Source: Chryseobacterium gleum (GTDB lineage: Bacteria; Bacteroidota; Bacteroidia; Flavobacteriales_C; GCA-002722245). Taken from it: 13,105 bases of DNA. Below the pieces are notes generated by a model. That model worked only from the letters and a program-made list of their open reading frames with translations, was not told where the DNA came from and searched no databases. A program made the translations under genes and the position numbers. Positions 6,511 to 13,105 of this stretch are shown here, one piece after another (position 1 is the stretch's first letter; each line of letters starts with the position of its first letter). The stretch spans positions 1-13,105 of the forward strand of contig CAMDPJ010000040.1 in NCBI GenBank assembly GCA_945903925.1, given 5' to 3'.

Positions 6511-8472
6511 CTAATACGCCAACAACTCTTTCAACTTCCCTTCTAACTCTCTATTCGCTAAAAACTGTTTTTCTAAATCTATTTGAAAAGGAACTGCAGT
6601 ATCTAAACTAGCTACACGAAGCACTGGCGCATCTAAATATTGAAAGCAATGCTGGGAAATCAATGCGCTAATCTCTGCGCCTATTCCTCCTGTTAAAGTA
6701 TCTTCATGTAATATTAAAGCTTTGCCAGTTTTTTTCACCGAAGCATAAATTGTTTCTGTATCTAAGGGAAGTAAAGTCCGCAAATCAACAATCTCCACAT
6801 CTAACTCTTCGTCCAAATTCAAAGCCCAGTGAACGCCCATTCCATAAGTGATAATTGTTACCTTTTTTCCTTCACGCAACACTTTTGCTTTGCCTATAGG
6901 AAGCGTAAAATAATCTTCTGGCACATCTTGCTGCAAACTGCGATACAACACTTTGTGTTCGAAATACAAAACCGGATTAGGGTCTTCGATCGCCGCGTTC
7001 AATAAGCCTTTGGCGTCATAAGGGAAAGCAGGATAAACAATTTTCAATCCGGGCACATGAAAAAACCATGCTTCGTTGCTCTGACTATGAAAGGGTCCGG
7101 CACCTACACCAGCCCCCGTAGGCATGCGCACCACCACATCGGCATTTTGAGCCCAGCGGTAATGGCTCTTCGCCAAATTATTTACAATTTGGGTAAAACC
7201 ACAAGTCACAAAATCGGCAAATTGCATTTCAATCACCGATTTCCATCCTTTAATGCTCAAGCCCATGCCAGCGCCTAAAATTGCCGATTCGCACAAAGGG
7301 GTATTTCTAATTTTATCTCTGCCAAATTCTTCTACAAAACCTTCTGTTACTTTGAATGCACCGCCATACTCGGCAATATCTTGGCCCATTAACACCAAGT
7401 TATCATACTTGCGCAAACTTTGTTTTAAAGCCTCGCTAATGGCATCAATAAATCGTATGTTTTTAGAATTGCCTTTTGGTTCATGAATTTCGGCAAGATG
7501 AGGCGCATAAACATCATCTAATTCTTCATGAATATTTGGAATAATCTCTTCCTCGGCCAGCAATTCATTTAGGGCGTCGCTAATTTCTTTTTTGATTCTA
7601 TCGTGAATAGCCTCTTTGTCTTTATCGCTAATGATTCCTTGTTTCAACAATTCATTTTCGAAAGTGACGATAGGATCTTTTTTAGCCCATTCTTCAAACA
7701 AATGTGCTGGAATATATTTGGTGCCCGATGCTTCTTCATGTCCGCGCATTCTAAATGTTCTACATTCCACCAAAAATGGCTGCGGATTTTTACGCGCTCT
7801 TTCGCTCAATTGCAAAATTGTTTGATACACTTCTGCTACATTATTGCCATCTATACTGACTGCTTCAATGCCATAAGCATTAGCTTTTTCCACGAAACTG
7901 GCATTTAAAAATTGTTCTTTAGATGGTGTAGAAAGCGCATAACCATTACTTTCTACAATGAATATTACGGGCAATTGCCAAACAGCAGCAACATTTAAAG
8001 CTTCATGAAATTCACCTTCACTGCTTCCGCCATCGCCTGTAAAAGCAACGGTTACTTTTCTTTCTTTTTGCAATTTATTGGCTAGGGCGACACCATCGGC
8101 CAACGACAATTGCGGACCCAAGTGCGATATCATACCTACAATATGATACTCGTTGGTGCCAAAATGAAATGAACGCTCTCTTCCTTTAGAAAAGCCCGAA
8201 GCTTTTCCTTGAAACTGAGCAAACAATCTATTTAATGGAATTTTTCTACCGGTAAACACACCTAGATTGCGGTGCATAGGAAAAATATATTCGTCGTTTT
8301 GCAACGCGGCGGTAACGCCTACAGAGATAGCTTCTTGTCCGATACCCGAAAACCATTTCGATATTTTACCTTGTCGCAACAACACCAGCATCTTTTCCTC
8401 AAACAAGCGAGGAGTAAGCAATCGCTCGTACAAATCGAGCAAGGTTTCTTTGGGAAGTTGCTGTAAATTCAT
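6511..8472 (-). CDS. 2-oxoacid dehydrogenase E1, fused alpha-beta subunits
   Basis: This thiamine-diphosphate enzyme decarboxylates a 2-oxoacid and reductively acetylates or acylates the lipoyl group of E2. The 653-aa chain joins an E1-alpha part (about 1-320) and an E1-beta part (about 338-653), separate subunits in many bacteria. The alpha part shows the ThDP motif GDG (146-148) with Asn176 about 28 residues on, MHRN near 66-69 and RMRGHEEASG (241-250). The beta part shows the substrate and cofactor motifs GAFKVTEGF, NTPLCE (Glu395) and GPFHSQSNE (His462), and a transketolase C-terminal domain with IVDLRTLLPLD. It most resembles branched-chain-type E1; the substrate is not certain. E2 and E3 are not in the window. 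The start lies one base after the stop of a small lipoprotein gene. Confidence 0.93.
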   Translation of the reverse strand: MNLQQLPKETLLDLYERLLTPRLFEEKMLVLLRQGKISKWFSGIGQEAISVGVTAALQNDEYIFPMHRNLGVFTGRKIPLNRLFAQFQGKASGFSKGRERSFHFGTNEYHIVGMISHLGPQLSLADGVALANKLQKERKVTVAFTGDGGSSEGEFHEALNVAAVWQLPVIFIVESNGYALSTPSKEQFLNASFVEKANAYGIEAVSIDGNNVAEVYQTILQLSERARKNPQPFLVECRTFRMRGHEEASGTKYIPAHLFEEWAKKDPIVTFENELLKQGIISDKDKEAIHDRIKKEISDALNELLAEEEIIPNIHEELDDVYAPHLAEIHEPKGNSKNIRFIDAISEALKQSLRKYDNLVLMGQDIAEYGGAFKVTEGFVEEFGRDKIRNTPLCESAILGAGMGLSIKGWKSVIEMQFADFVTCGFTQIVNNLAKSHYRWAQNADVVVRMPTGAGVGAGPFHSQSNEAWFFHVPGLKIVYPAFPYDAKGLLNAAIEDPNPVLYFEHKVLYRSLQQDVPEDYFTLPIGKAKVLREGKKVTIITYGMGVHWALNLDEELDVEIVDLRTLLPLDTETIYASVKKTGKALILHEDTLTGGIGAEISALISQHCFQYLDAPVLRVASLDTAVPFQIDLEKQFLANRELEGKLKELLAY

Positions 8473-8473
8473 A

Positions 8474-8677
8474 TTATTTAGGAGCTACTGCGCTATCAGC
8501 ACCTTCATCAAAAGCGCCTTCTAATTCTTTTTCCAAATCGTTTAATTCGGCCTTATCCTCTATTTTTTCTGGCTCCATTTTCTTTTCTGCTTCTTTTACT
8601 TCTTCTTCAGTGGGACCGCAAGATGTTAGTGTTAATAAGGGCAAAGAAAATGCTAACAATAAGAGTACTTTTTTCAT
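8474..8677 (-). CDS. Small acidic lipoprotein
   Basis: I do not recognise a family. The 67-aa product has a typical type II signal peptide: MKK, a Leu-rich core and lipobox LTSC with Cys20 followed by Gly. The mature part of about 48 residues is highly charged, Glu/Lys-rich and probably helical, with an acidic overall charge. Asp at +2 is absent, but sorting rules of E. coli need not apply here. The stop lies one base before the E1 dehydrogenase ATG, so the two are almost surely co-transcribed and may be translationally coupled. Its leader (8678-8762) is the second copy of the element found before the DUF1573 lipoprotein gene. Confidence 0.85.
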   Translation of the reverse strand: MKKVLLLLAFSLPLLTLTSCGPTEEEVKEAEKKMEPEKIEDKAELNDLEKELEGAFDEGADSAVAPK

Positions 8678-8762
8678 ATGTATATAAATTTACTAATTGT
8701 CATATGGAATTCGCCTTAACTCGAAGGTGTTTGTTCCAAACTTGTCATGGCTCATTTCATAA
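8678..8762 (-). promoter_or_regulatory. Duplicated lipoprotein leader element, copy B
   Basis: This copy pairs with 2442-2530. Its core (8694-8762) has the same orientation, the identical 24-base block (8694-8717), the hairpin GTTTG-GAA-CAAAC (8729-8741; only the loop differs from copy A) and the same TTATGAAATGAGCCATGA beginning. A 20-codon ORF (8693-8755) starts MSHDKFGTNT and ends RRIPYDN, 15 bases before the lipoprotein ATG. A TATTTTTA box lies at 8785-8778, close to the position of the promoter box of copy A relative to the core, but with no good -33 element. The repeat is observed; its function is inferred. Confidence 0.7.
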
Positions 8763-8845
8763 AATAAGTTTATGGTTTAAAAATATGTAATAATTGTGTG
8801 AAAATAAATAGGCAAAAGAATTCTTTATCTTCTTATTTTCGCGAA

Positions 8846-9403
8846 ATGGCCCTACCTAAAATAGAACAAGGAAAATTAATCTTGGCAGAACCTTTTTTGC
8901 ACGATCCTTATTTTAAGCGCGCTGTGGTTTTGTTAACCGAGCATAGCAAGCAAGGAACGATGGGTTTTGTGGTAAATATGCCATCGGAAATTAAGGTTTC
9001 TGATGCGATTAAAGATTTTCCGAAGAGCAATTTAAAGGTTTTTTATGGCGGACCAGTAGATCAAGATGTAGTTTTTTATGTGCACTCCTTTGGCGAAAAA
9101 GTGCCCAATAGCATCAAAATAAAAAAAGGAATTTATTGGGGCGGTGATTTCAGTAAGATTCAAGAACTGGCGAAAAACAATGAATTGAACAACGACAACA
9201 TTAGATTTTACATAGGTTACGCAGGTTGGGGACCATCGCAATTTCGCGAAGAATTAAAGAAAAATGCTTGGTTCATTTACCCCGCTAAATCTGAATATAT
9301 TTTTACAAAAGCACCCAAAAGAGTGTGGGGTAAAATATTACGCGACAACAAATCGCCTTTCTCTGTGTTGAGTAATTTTCATGAAACGCCAAGCCTGAAC
9401 TGA
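8846..9403 (+). CDS. yqgE: YqgE/AlgH family protein
   Basis: This is a member of the YqgE/AlgH (DUF179) family, cytoplasmic proteins of poorly known function; AlgH was named for an effect on alginate regulation in Pseudomonas. The hallmarks are KGKLILAEPFLHDPYFKRAVVLLTEH-like sequence at the N-terminus (with Gln in place of the first Lys), GTMGFVVNMP, FYGGPVDQD in the middle and YAGWGPSQ...EL near residue 135. I chose the ATG at 8846 (185 aa) because family members begin right before the GKL segment. A GTG at 8798 would add 16 residues of unlikely Lys/Asn/Ser-rich sequence and would push the gene into the divergent promoter region. It is divergent from the lipoprotein-E1 operon. Confidence 0.9.
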   Translation: MALPKIEQGKLILAEPFLHDPYFKRAVVLLTEHSKQGTMGFVVNMPSEIKVSDAIKDFPKSNLKVFYGGPVDQDVVFYVHSFGEKVPNSIKIKKGIYWGGDFSKIQELAKNNELNNDNIRFYIGYAGWGPSQFREELKKNAWFIYPAKSEYIFTKAPKRVWGKILRDNKSPFSVLSNFHETPSLN

Positions 9404-9454
9404 AGAAGATTAGAACGTGGAGTTAAAGAGTGTAAAATCTTTATCACCCACCCC

Positions 9455-9484
9455 TTGCATCTCCAAATGTATTTCTTAAATTTA
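9455..9484 (+). promoter_or_regulatory. Promoter-like sequence before the hemerythrin gene
   Basis: TTG (9455-9457), a 19-base spacer and TAAATTTA (9477-9484) match the Bacteroidota promoter layout with one mismatch in the last base of TAnnTTTG. The expected start of transcription falls at about the ATG at 9489, so the mRNA would be leaderless, or translation would begin at Met11 (9519). Confidence 0.45.
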
Positions 9485-9488
9485 CCGC

Positions 9489-10037
9489 ATGGCAATGAAC
9501 TCAGAATACATCAATTCAATGAAAGAGTGGGACTTGGAAGACATCGTCGACCATGTTAAAAGTACCCACCATGCATACTTAAAAGCTAACTTCCCTGTAA
9601 TCGTTCGATTGCTGGAAAAATTGGTAGCAAAGTACCCAAACCAATATCCCGAGTTGAAAGAGATTCATGATATTTTCGTTGATTTTACCGATGATTTATC
9701 GCGGCACTTAGTAAAAGAAGAAGAAATTCTTTTCCCTTATTTCGAGAAATTAGGTTCTTACCTCAATAACCCAAAATCTTTTGAACCTGCCTTCTTTGGT
9801 TCTTTACACAAACCCGTACAAGTAATGGAAGAAGAGCACGACGACGAGCATATTGTGATTGAGAAAGTGAAGAAATTAAGTAATAATTATACGCCTCCAG
9901 CCGGCGCCGACCCATCGCACAAAATGCTTTATTTTAAATTAAAAGAGTTCGAAGAAGACATTAATATTCACCATACTATTGAAAACGAAATTCTTTTTGC
10001 TAAAGCCGAAGAAGCTGAGAAAATATTGAAGGTTTAA
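9489..10037 (+). CDS. Hemerythrin-domain protein, RIC/YtfE-like
   Basis: This 182-aa, probably cytoplasmic, protein has a four-helix hemerythrin-like domain that should bind a diiron centre. Candidate ligands sit at His27/28 (KSTHHAYLK), His73 and Glu77 (RHLVKEEEILFPYF), His117/121 (EEEHDDEH) and His161/162 with Glu166 (HHTIENEILF). The spacing resembles the C-terminal domain of iron-sulfur cluster repair proteins YtfE/ScdA, but the N-terminal ScdA_N (DUF542) domain is missing. Roles in NO or O2 stress, or in iron handling, are plausible and not shown. Starts at 9489, 9495 or 9519 are possible. It lies 23 bases upstream of a heme-binding lipoprotein gene on the same strand. Confidence 0.85.
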   Translation: MAMNSEYINSMKEWDLEDIVDHVKSTHHAYLKANFPVIVRLLEKLVAKYPNQYPELKEIHDIFVDFTDDLSRHLVKEEEILFPYFEKLGSYLNNPKSFEPAFFGSLHKPVQVMEEEHDDEHIVIEKVKKLSNNYTPPAGADPSHKMLYFKLKEFEEDINIHHTIENEILFAKAEEAEKILKV

Positions 10038-10060
10038 TGTGTCATCACTATCTTTAGTTA

Positions 10061-11512
10061 ATGCGCTCATTCGCTGCTCTGCTAATCATAGGCACGTTCT
10101 TCTCTTGCACAAGAGACGAACCGGCTTTTGATACCAAAGCTTTGGGCTACCCTGCTCCAATTTCTAAATTAATTTTAACTACTTGTGCTACACAAGGCTG
10201 CCACACTAGCAAAAGCAAAGATGCTGCAGCTGGTTTATCACTTTCTACCTGGGAAGAAATGATGCAGGGAGGAAATAGTGGAGCTGTTACCATTCCTTAT
10301 TCTTCTGCGTTGAGTAGCACTCTATTATTCACCAACACCTATGCTTCTTTGGGTGTTTCGGCAAAACCCACCATGCCTTTGTATCAGCATCCATTAAGCG
10401 AAAGCGATGTGAAAATGCTAATGGATTGGATAGACAACGGAGCGCCAAACAATAACGGTTTTGTGAAATTTTCTGATCATCCAACACGAAAAAAAGCATA
10501 CATAGTGAATCAAGGATGTGATAATGTTGCTGTTGTTGATGTTGCATCAAATTTAATCATGCGCTACATCTCGGTAGGCCACAACCCTAGCCCAGAAGCG
10601 CCACACATGGTAAAGATTTCACCCAATGGCAAATATTGGTGCGTTTGTTTTGCGGCAGGCGATGTGTTTCAAATCTTCTCCACTCTAGATGATAAATTGG
10701 TCGCTACGGTACCGATTCCCGCTGGATCTTGGAATACCATTACTTTTTCATCTGATTCGAAAATGGCGTACACTGTGGACTGGAATTCTAGCGGACGTGT
10801 AGCTTGTATCAATTTAGAAACTAAAACCCTTAAAAAAATTATTGGCAATGGTGCGTTAGAATGGCCGCATGGTATTGCTCTATTGAACGACACCGCAATG
10901 TATGTTTCTGCCAACAAAGGAAACTATCTTTACCGCGCCAATATTGAAGATTTAGACAATGCAGATTTTCAAACTGTGGTGGCCGAAAAAAATGCTGCGC
11001 TCAACAAAAACTCATCTTTAGATATTCACGAAATTGTTTTTTCTCCCGATCAATCGAAGTACTTTTTGTCTTGTCAAACAAGCAATGAAGTTCGAGTAAT
11101 GGATACCAAAAAAGACACCTTAATTGCAGTCATTAAGACAGGAAAATATCCGGTTGAATTTTCTTTTTCGACTAAATATCATTTGCTCTTTGTTTCTTGC
11201 ATGGAAGACGACACCTATATTTCTGAAGGAATTAAAGGGTCGATTGTAGCTATTGATTACACCAACAACACTAAAATAGCAACGATTAAAAGTGGCTATC
11301 AACCGCACGGAATGCAGGCAAATGACGATAAAGATCTATTGTATATTATTAATAGAAACATAGCTTCAGATGGTCCGGCTCCTCATCATTCCTCTTATTG
11401 TGGCGGAAGAAATGGCTATTACCAGCTCATCGATTTGAAAACTTTAAAGCTGATAATAGGAAGCAAAATGGAATTGTCTGCCGACCCTTATTCTATTGCT
11501 ATTCGGCAATGA
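10061..11512 (+). CDS. Lipoprotein with c-heme site and beta-propeller
   Basis: The 483-aa product begins with a short type II signal peptide, lipobox FFSC (Cys16). Residues 30-130 look like the cytochrome-c-type domain often annotated as Planctomycete-type. A CATQGCH motif (Cys42, Cys47, His48) has four residues between the cysteines rather than two. AGLSLSTWEEM follows, then KPTMP (Met105, a possible sixth ligand) and SDVKMLMDWIDNGAP. From about 143 to the end come YVTN/YncE-like beta-propeller blades, such as KKAYIVNQGCDNVAVVDVAS, VKISPNGKYWCV and SFSTKYHLLFVSC. An outer-membrane or periplasmic redox or binding role is likely; the substrate is unknown. It probably shares a transcript with the hemerythrin gene and converges on the TolC gene with a 22-base gap. 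No clear terminator is visible between them. Confidence 0.85.
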   Translation: MRSFAALLIIGTFFSCTRDEPAFDTKALGYPAPISKLILTTCATQGCHTSKSKDAAAGLSLSTWEEMMQGGNSGAVTIPYSSALSSTLLFTNTYASLGVSAKPTMPLYQHPLSESDVKMLMDWIDNGAPNNNGFVKFSDHPTRKKAYIVNQGCDNVAVVDVASNLIMRYISVGHNPSPEAPHMVKISPNGKYWCVCFAAGDVFQIFSTLDDKLVATVPIPAGSWNTITFSSDSKMAYTVDWNSSGRVACINLETKTLKKIIGNGALEWPHGIALLNDTAMYVSANKGNYLYRANIEDLDNADFQTVVAEKNAALNKNSSLDIHEIVFSPDQSKYFLSCQTSNEVRVMDTKKDTLIAVIKTGKYPVEFSFSTKYHLLFVSCMEDDTYISEGIKGSIVAIDYTNNTKIATIKSGYQPHGMQANDDKDLLYIINRNIASDGPAPHHSSYCGGRNGYYQLIDLKTLKLIIGSKMELSADPYSIAIRQ

Positions 11513-11534
11513 TATTGTCTGCGAAAAACCGGCA

Positions 11535-12866
11535 CTATTTAACAATGCTATCGATATTACCGCTTGCTTTAAGCAAATCTAACTCGGACAACTTAACCTG
11601 TACCAAAGATCTCAAATAGTTGTTTTGAGCTTCCTTTTGCGCAGTTTCGGCATTCATCAATTCGCTCAATGAAACCAAACCTCCATTGTATTGCTCTTGC
11701 GTACTTGCATAAATTTCTTCGGAGAGTTTCATATTTTTTTCTTGCACTTTCACCGAGCTTTTACTGGTTTTCAATTTATTGTAAGCATTTTGATTTTGCA
11801 GTCGGATACTCTCTGCCAAATACAAAGCATCTAAATCGAGTTGATCTTGCTGAATTTTGGCTTGCGTTGCTTTGTAATGCTTGTTGAGTCCGTCGAAAAC
11901 GGGAACCGTTAAGGTGAGTCCAACCATAGTATTGTTATACCAATTCGCTTTATCGCCCACCAAATGCACCTCATTGCCCATATTTTGCCAATTGTAAGTA
12001 GCATTGGCATTTAATGCTGGCACATACCCGGCATAAAACTGTTTGATATTTAGTTCATTCAATTCCTTTTGCGATTCGATAATTTTAGCATCAATATTAT
12101 TGGTAACATCATGTTGAGGCGTGCTTAACTGAAGAGCGCTAGGCTCAATTATTTTACTGATTTTTAGCGCCGAATCTAATTTCATTCCCATAAAAAACTT
12201 GAGCATACTAGCTTGGTATTGCGCTGTTTGATCGATATTTTCCAATTCTGTTTGCAAGTTGGTTTCGCTAACTTGCAAACGTTCGTAATCGGTTCTTTTG
12301 GCCAAGCCGTTTTCATATTGCGCTTTGGTAAGCAACTTTAGCTTACTTACTTTCTGTAAATTACTCTCCAAAATTTCTTTTTGCACGTTGCTCACCTGCA
12401 CAGCGTAATAAACTGTTGATATATCGTAAATCAATTGCTGTTGAGTTTTCTCCACCCCTAAATTCGCCAAATCTTCGGCAACGCGAGCAGCCTTTACCGC
12501 CACCAACAAGGTTTGGTTGTAAATCATTTGAGACGCTGTAAAACCTGCCGAAAAATTATATTGCGTTCCAAAGCGAGCCGGAATTAATGTGCCCGGTTTA
12601 CCAATGATTTCACCAGGAATGAGCTGGGTAAGAAGGTTAAGATTATCGTTAAAAGTAAAATTAGTGTTGATTTGGGGAAAGCCTGTAGCCAGCACCTCCT
12701 TCTCCTTCTGCTTGTTTTTATTTACTTCTAATGCAGCCTTTTTCAAGGTTAAGCTGTTTTGAATACCATATTCAACGCATTGCTTAAGCGTAATTTCGTT
12801 TTGGGCACTTAAACTTGTGCAAACATGAAGAGCCGCAGCAGCGAATAAGAATTTAGGTATAAACAT
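11535..12866 (-). CDS. TolC-family outer membrane efflux protein
   Basis: This outer-membrane channel component serves tripartite export or type I secretion. From the ATG at 12866 it has 443 aa, the normal TolC-family length, with a Sec signal peptide ending LSAQ/N. The mature protein begins EITLKQCVEYGIQNSLTLKKAALEV, the usual first helix. Two OEP repeats of long coiled helices follow, each with the NxxxYNxGLxxxxELM- or YENGLAKRTDYERL-type motif between strand and helix. The reading frame stays open to a GTG at 12950, but that would precede the signal peptide by 28 residues and is unlikely. No periplasmic adaptor or pump gene is visible downstream on this strand, so its partners lie elsewhere or upstream of the window end. 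It is divergent from the epimerase gene. Confidence 0.93.
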   Translation of the reverse strand: MFIPKFLFAAAALHVCTSLSAQNEITLKQCVEYGIQNSLTLKKAALEVNKNKQKEKEVLATGFPQINTNFTFNDNLNLLTQLIPGEIIGKPGTLIPARFGTQYNFSAGFTASQMIYNQTLLVAVKAARVAEDLANLGVEKTQQQLIYDISTVYYAVQVSNVQKEILESNLQKVSKLKLLTKAQYENGLAKRTDYERLQVSETNLQTELENIDQTAQYQASMLKFFMGMKLDSALKISKIIEPSALQLSTPQHDVTNNIDAKIIESQKELNELNIKQFYAGYVPALNANATYNWQNMGNEVHLVGDKANWYNNTMVGLTLTVPVFDGLNKHYKATQAKIQQDQLDLDALYLAESIRLQNQNAYNKLKTSKSSVKVQEKNMKLSEEIYASTQEQYNGGLVSLSELMNAETAQKEAQNNYLRSLVQVKLSELDLLKASGNIDSIVK

Positions 12867-13024
12867 GAATAGTTGTTTTAATGCAAAGAAACTGAAATAG
12901 AGTGAGGTAAAACTACTAATTACATCAGATACAAATCTGCTTTTTAACACTTTTTGCTATAATTATCGCTGGTACTAGCCCTTAATGTCCTTTAATTTTT
13001 ATCTTAGCGCACAGAAGAAAAAAA

Positions 13025-13105
13025 ATGGCTTCATATTTAATTACAGGTTGTGCAGGATTTATTGGCTCTCACTTGAGCGAGCGACTTTTAAAAGAAGGGC
13101 ATCAG
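13025..13105 (+). CDS. NAD-dependent epimerase/dehydratase, 5' fragment
   Basis: Only the first 27 codons are present; the gene runs off the window end. The start MASYLITGCAGFIGSHLSERLL shows the Rossmann glycine motif GCAGFIG typical of extended short-chain dehydrogenases acting on nucleotide sugars (UDP-glucose 4-epimerase, dTDP-glucose dehydratase, UDP-glucuronate decarboxylase and relatives). The exact enzyme cannot be told from this fragment. An A-rich stretch precedes the ATG. The 158 bases between this gene and the TolC start hold both promoters; I see no strong consensus match. Confidence 0.8.
   Translation, partial: MASYLITGCAGFIGSHLSERLLKEGHQ

Noticed and set aside
7057..7908. Several plus-strand open frames inside the E1 gene
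   Set aside because: They are antisense to a strongly conserved enzyme, and their sequences are Cys/His/Ser-rich as expected of shadow frames.
8798..8845. GTG start that lengthens YqgE by 16 residues
   Set aside because: The extension is not family-like; the ATG at 8846 precedes the conserved N-terminus.
12867..12950. GTG start that lengthens the TolC protein by 28 residues
   Set aside because: It would bury the clear signal peptide that starts at 12866.
1..13105. CRISPR arrays, tRNA or rRNA genes, toxin-antitoxin or defence modules
   Set aside because: I looked for repeated spacers, cloverleaf-like sequences and typical small gene pairs on both strands and saw none.

Overview
This AT-rich window most likely comes from a member of the Bacteroidota. 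Three things point that way: the gene order nusB - DUF1573 lipoprotein - yajC - ybbR - coaE, the DUF3276 PUR-type nucleic-acid-binding protein and the single-chain alpha/beta E1 dehydrogenase. Start sites generally lack clear Shine-Dalgarno sequences, and several upstream regions carry TTG...TAnnTTTG-like elements, the Bacteroidota promoter pattern. The order within the phylum cannot be fixed from this window. No rRNA, tRNA, CRISPR array, phage module or complete mobile element was seen.

Layout. Positions 1-3514 hold a minus-strand housekeeping block, in transcription order nusB, a DUF1573 lipoprotein, yajC, a YbbR-domain membrane protein and coaE. It ends at a GC-rich REP-like hairpin that abuts the coaE stop codon. 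On the plus strand follow an ABC exporter half-transporter (from about 3610 to 5409) and the DUF3276 gene (5614-5982). Next comes a decayed remnant of an ISAon1-type transposase N-terminal ORF (minus, 5994-6413) and a short repeat-rich spacer. A minus-strand pair follows: a tiny acidic lipoprotein and a 653-residue 2-oxoacid dehydrogenase E1, one base apart. Divergent from that pair are yqgE/algH, a hemerythrin-domain gene and a c-heme plus beta-propeller lipoprotein, all on the plus strand. A TolC-type outer membrane efflux gene converges on them from the minus strand, and the window ends in the first 27 codons of an NAD-dependent sugar epimerase/dehydratase.

The most unusual signal is a pair of near-identical, roughly 90-nt leaders, one upstream of the DUF1573 lipoprotein (2442-2530) and one upstream of the small acidic lipoprotein (8678-8762). 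They are about 90% identical over a 70-column core, sit in the same orientation and end at the start codon of a lipoprotein. Each contains a conserved GTTTG/CAAAC hairpin, a short upstream ORF beginning MSH(E/D)KFGTNT and a TATTTTT(G/A) box 15-19 bases before the core. This looks like a duplicated 5'-UTR or regulatory RNA element. Other points worth a look are a terminator-like hairpin seven bases before the ybbR start codon, an ABC exporter with Asp in place of the usual catalytic Glu, and a hemerythrin gene paired with a heme-binding propeller lipoprotein.
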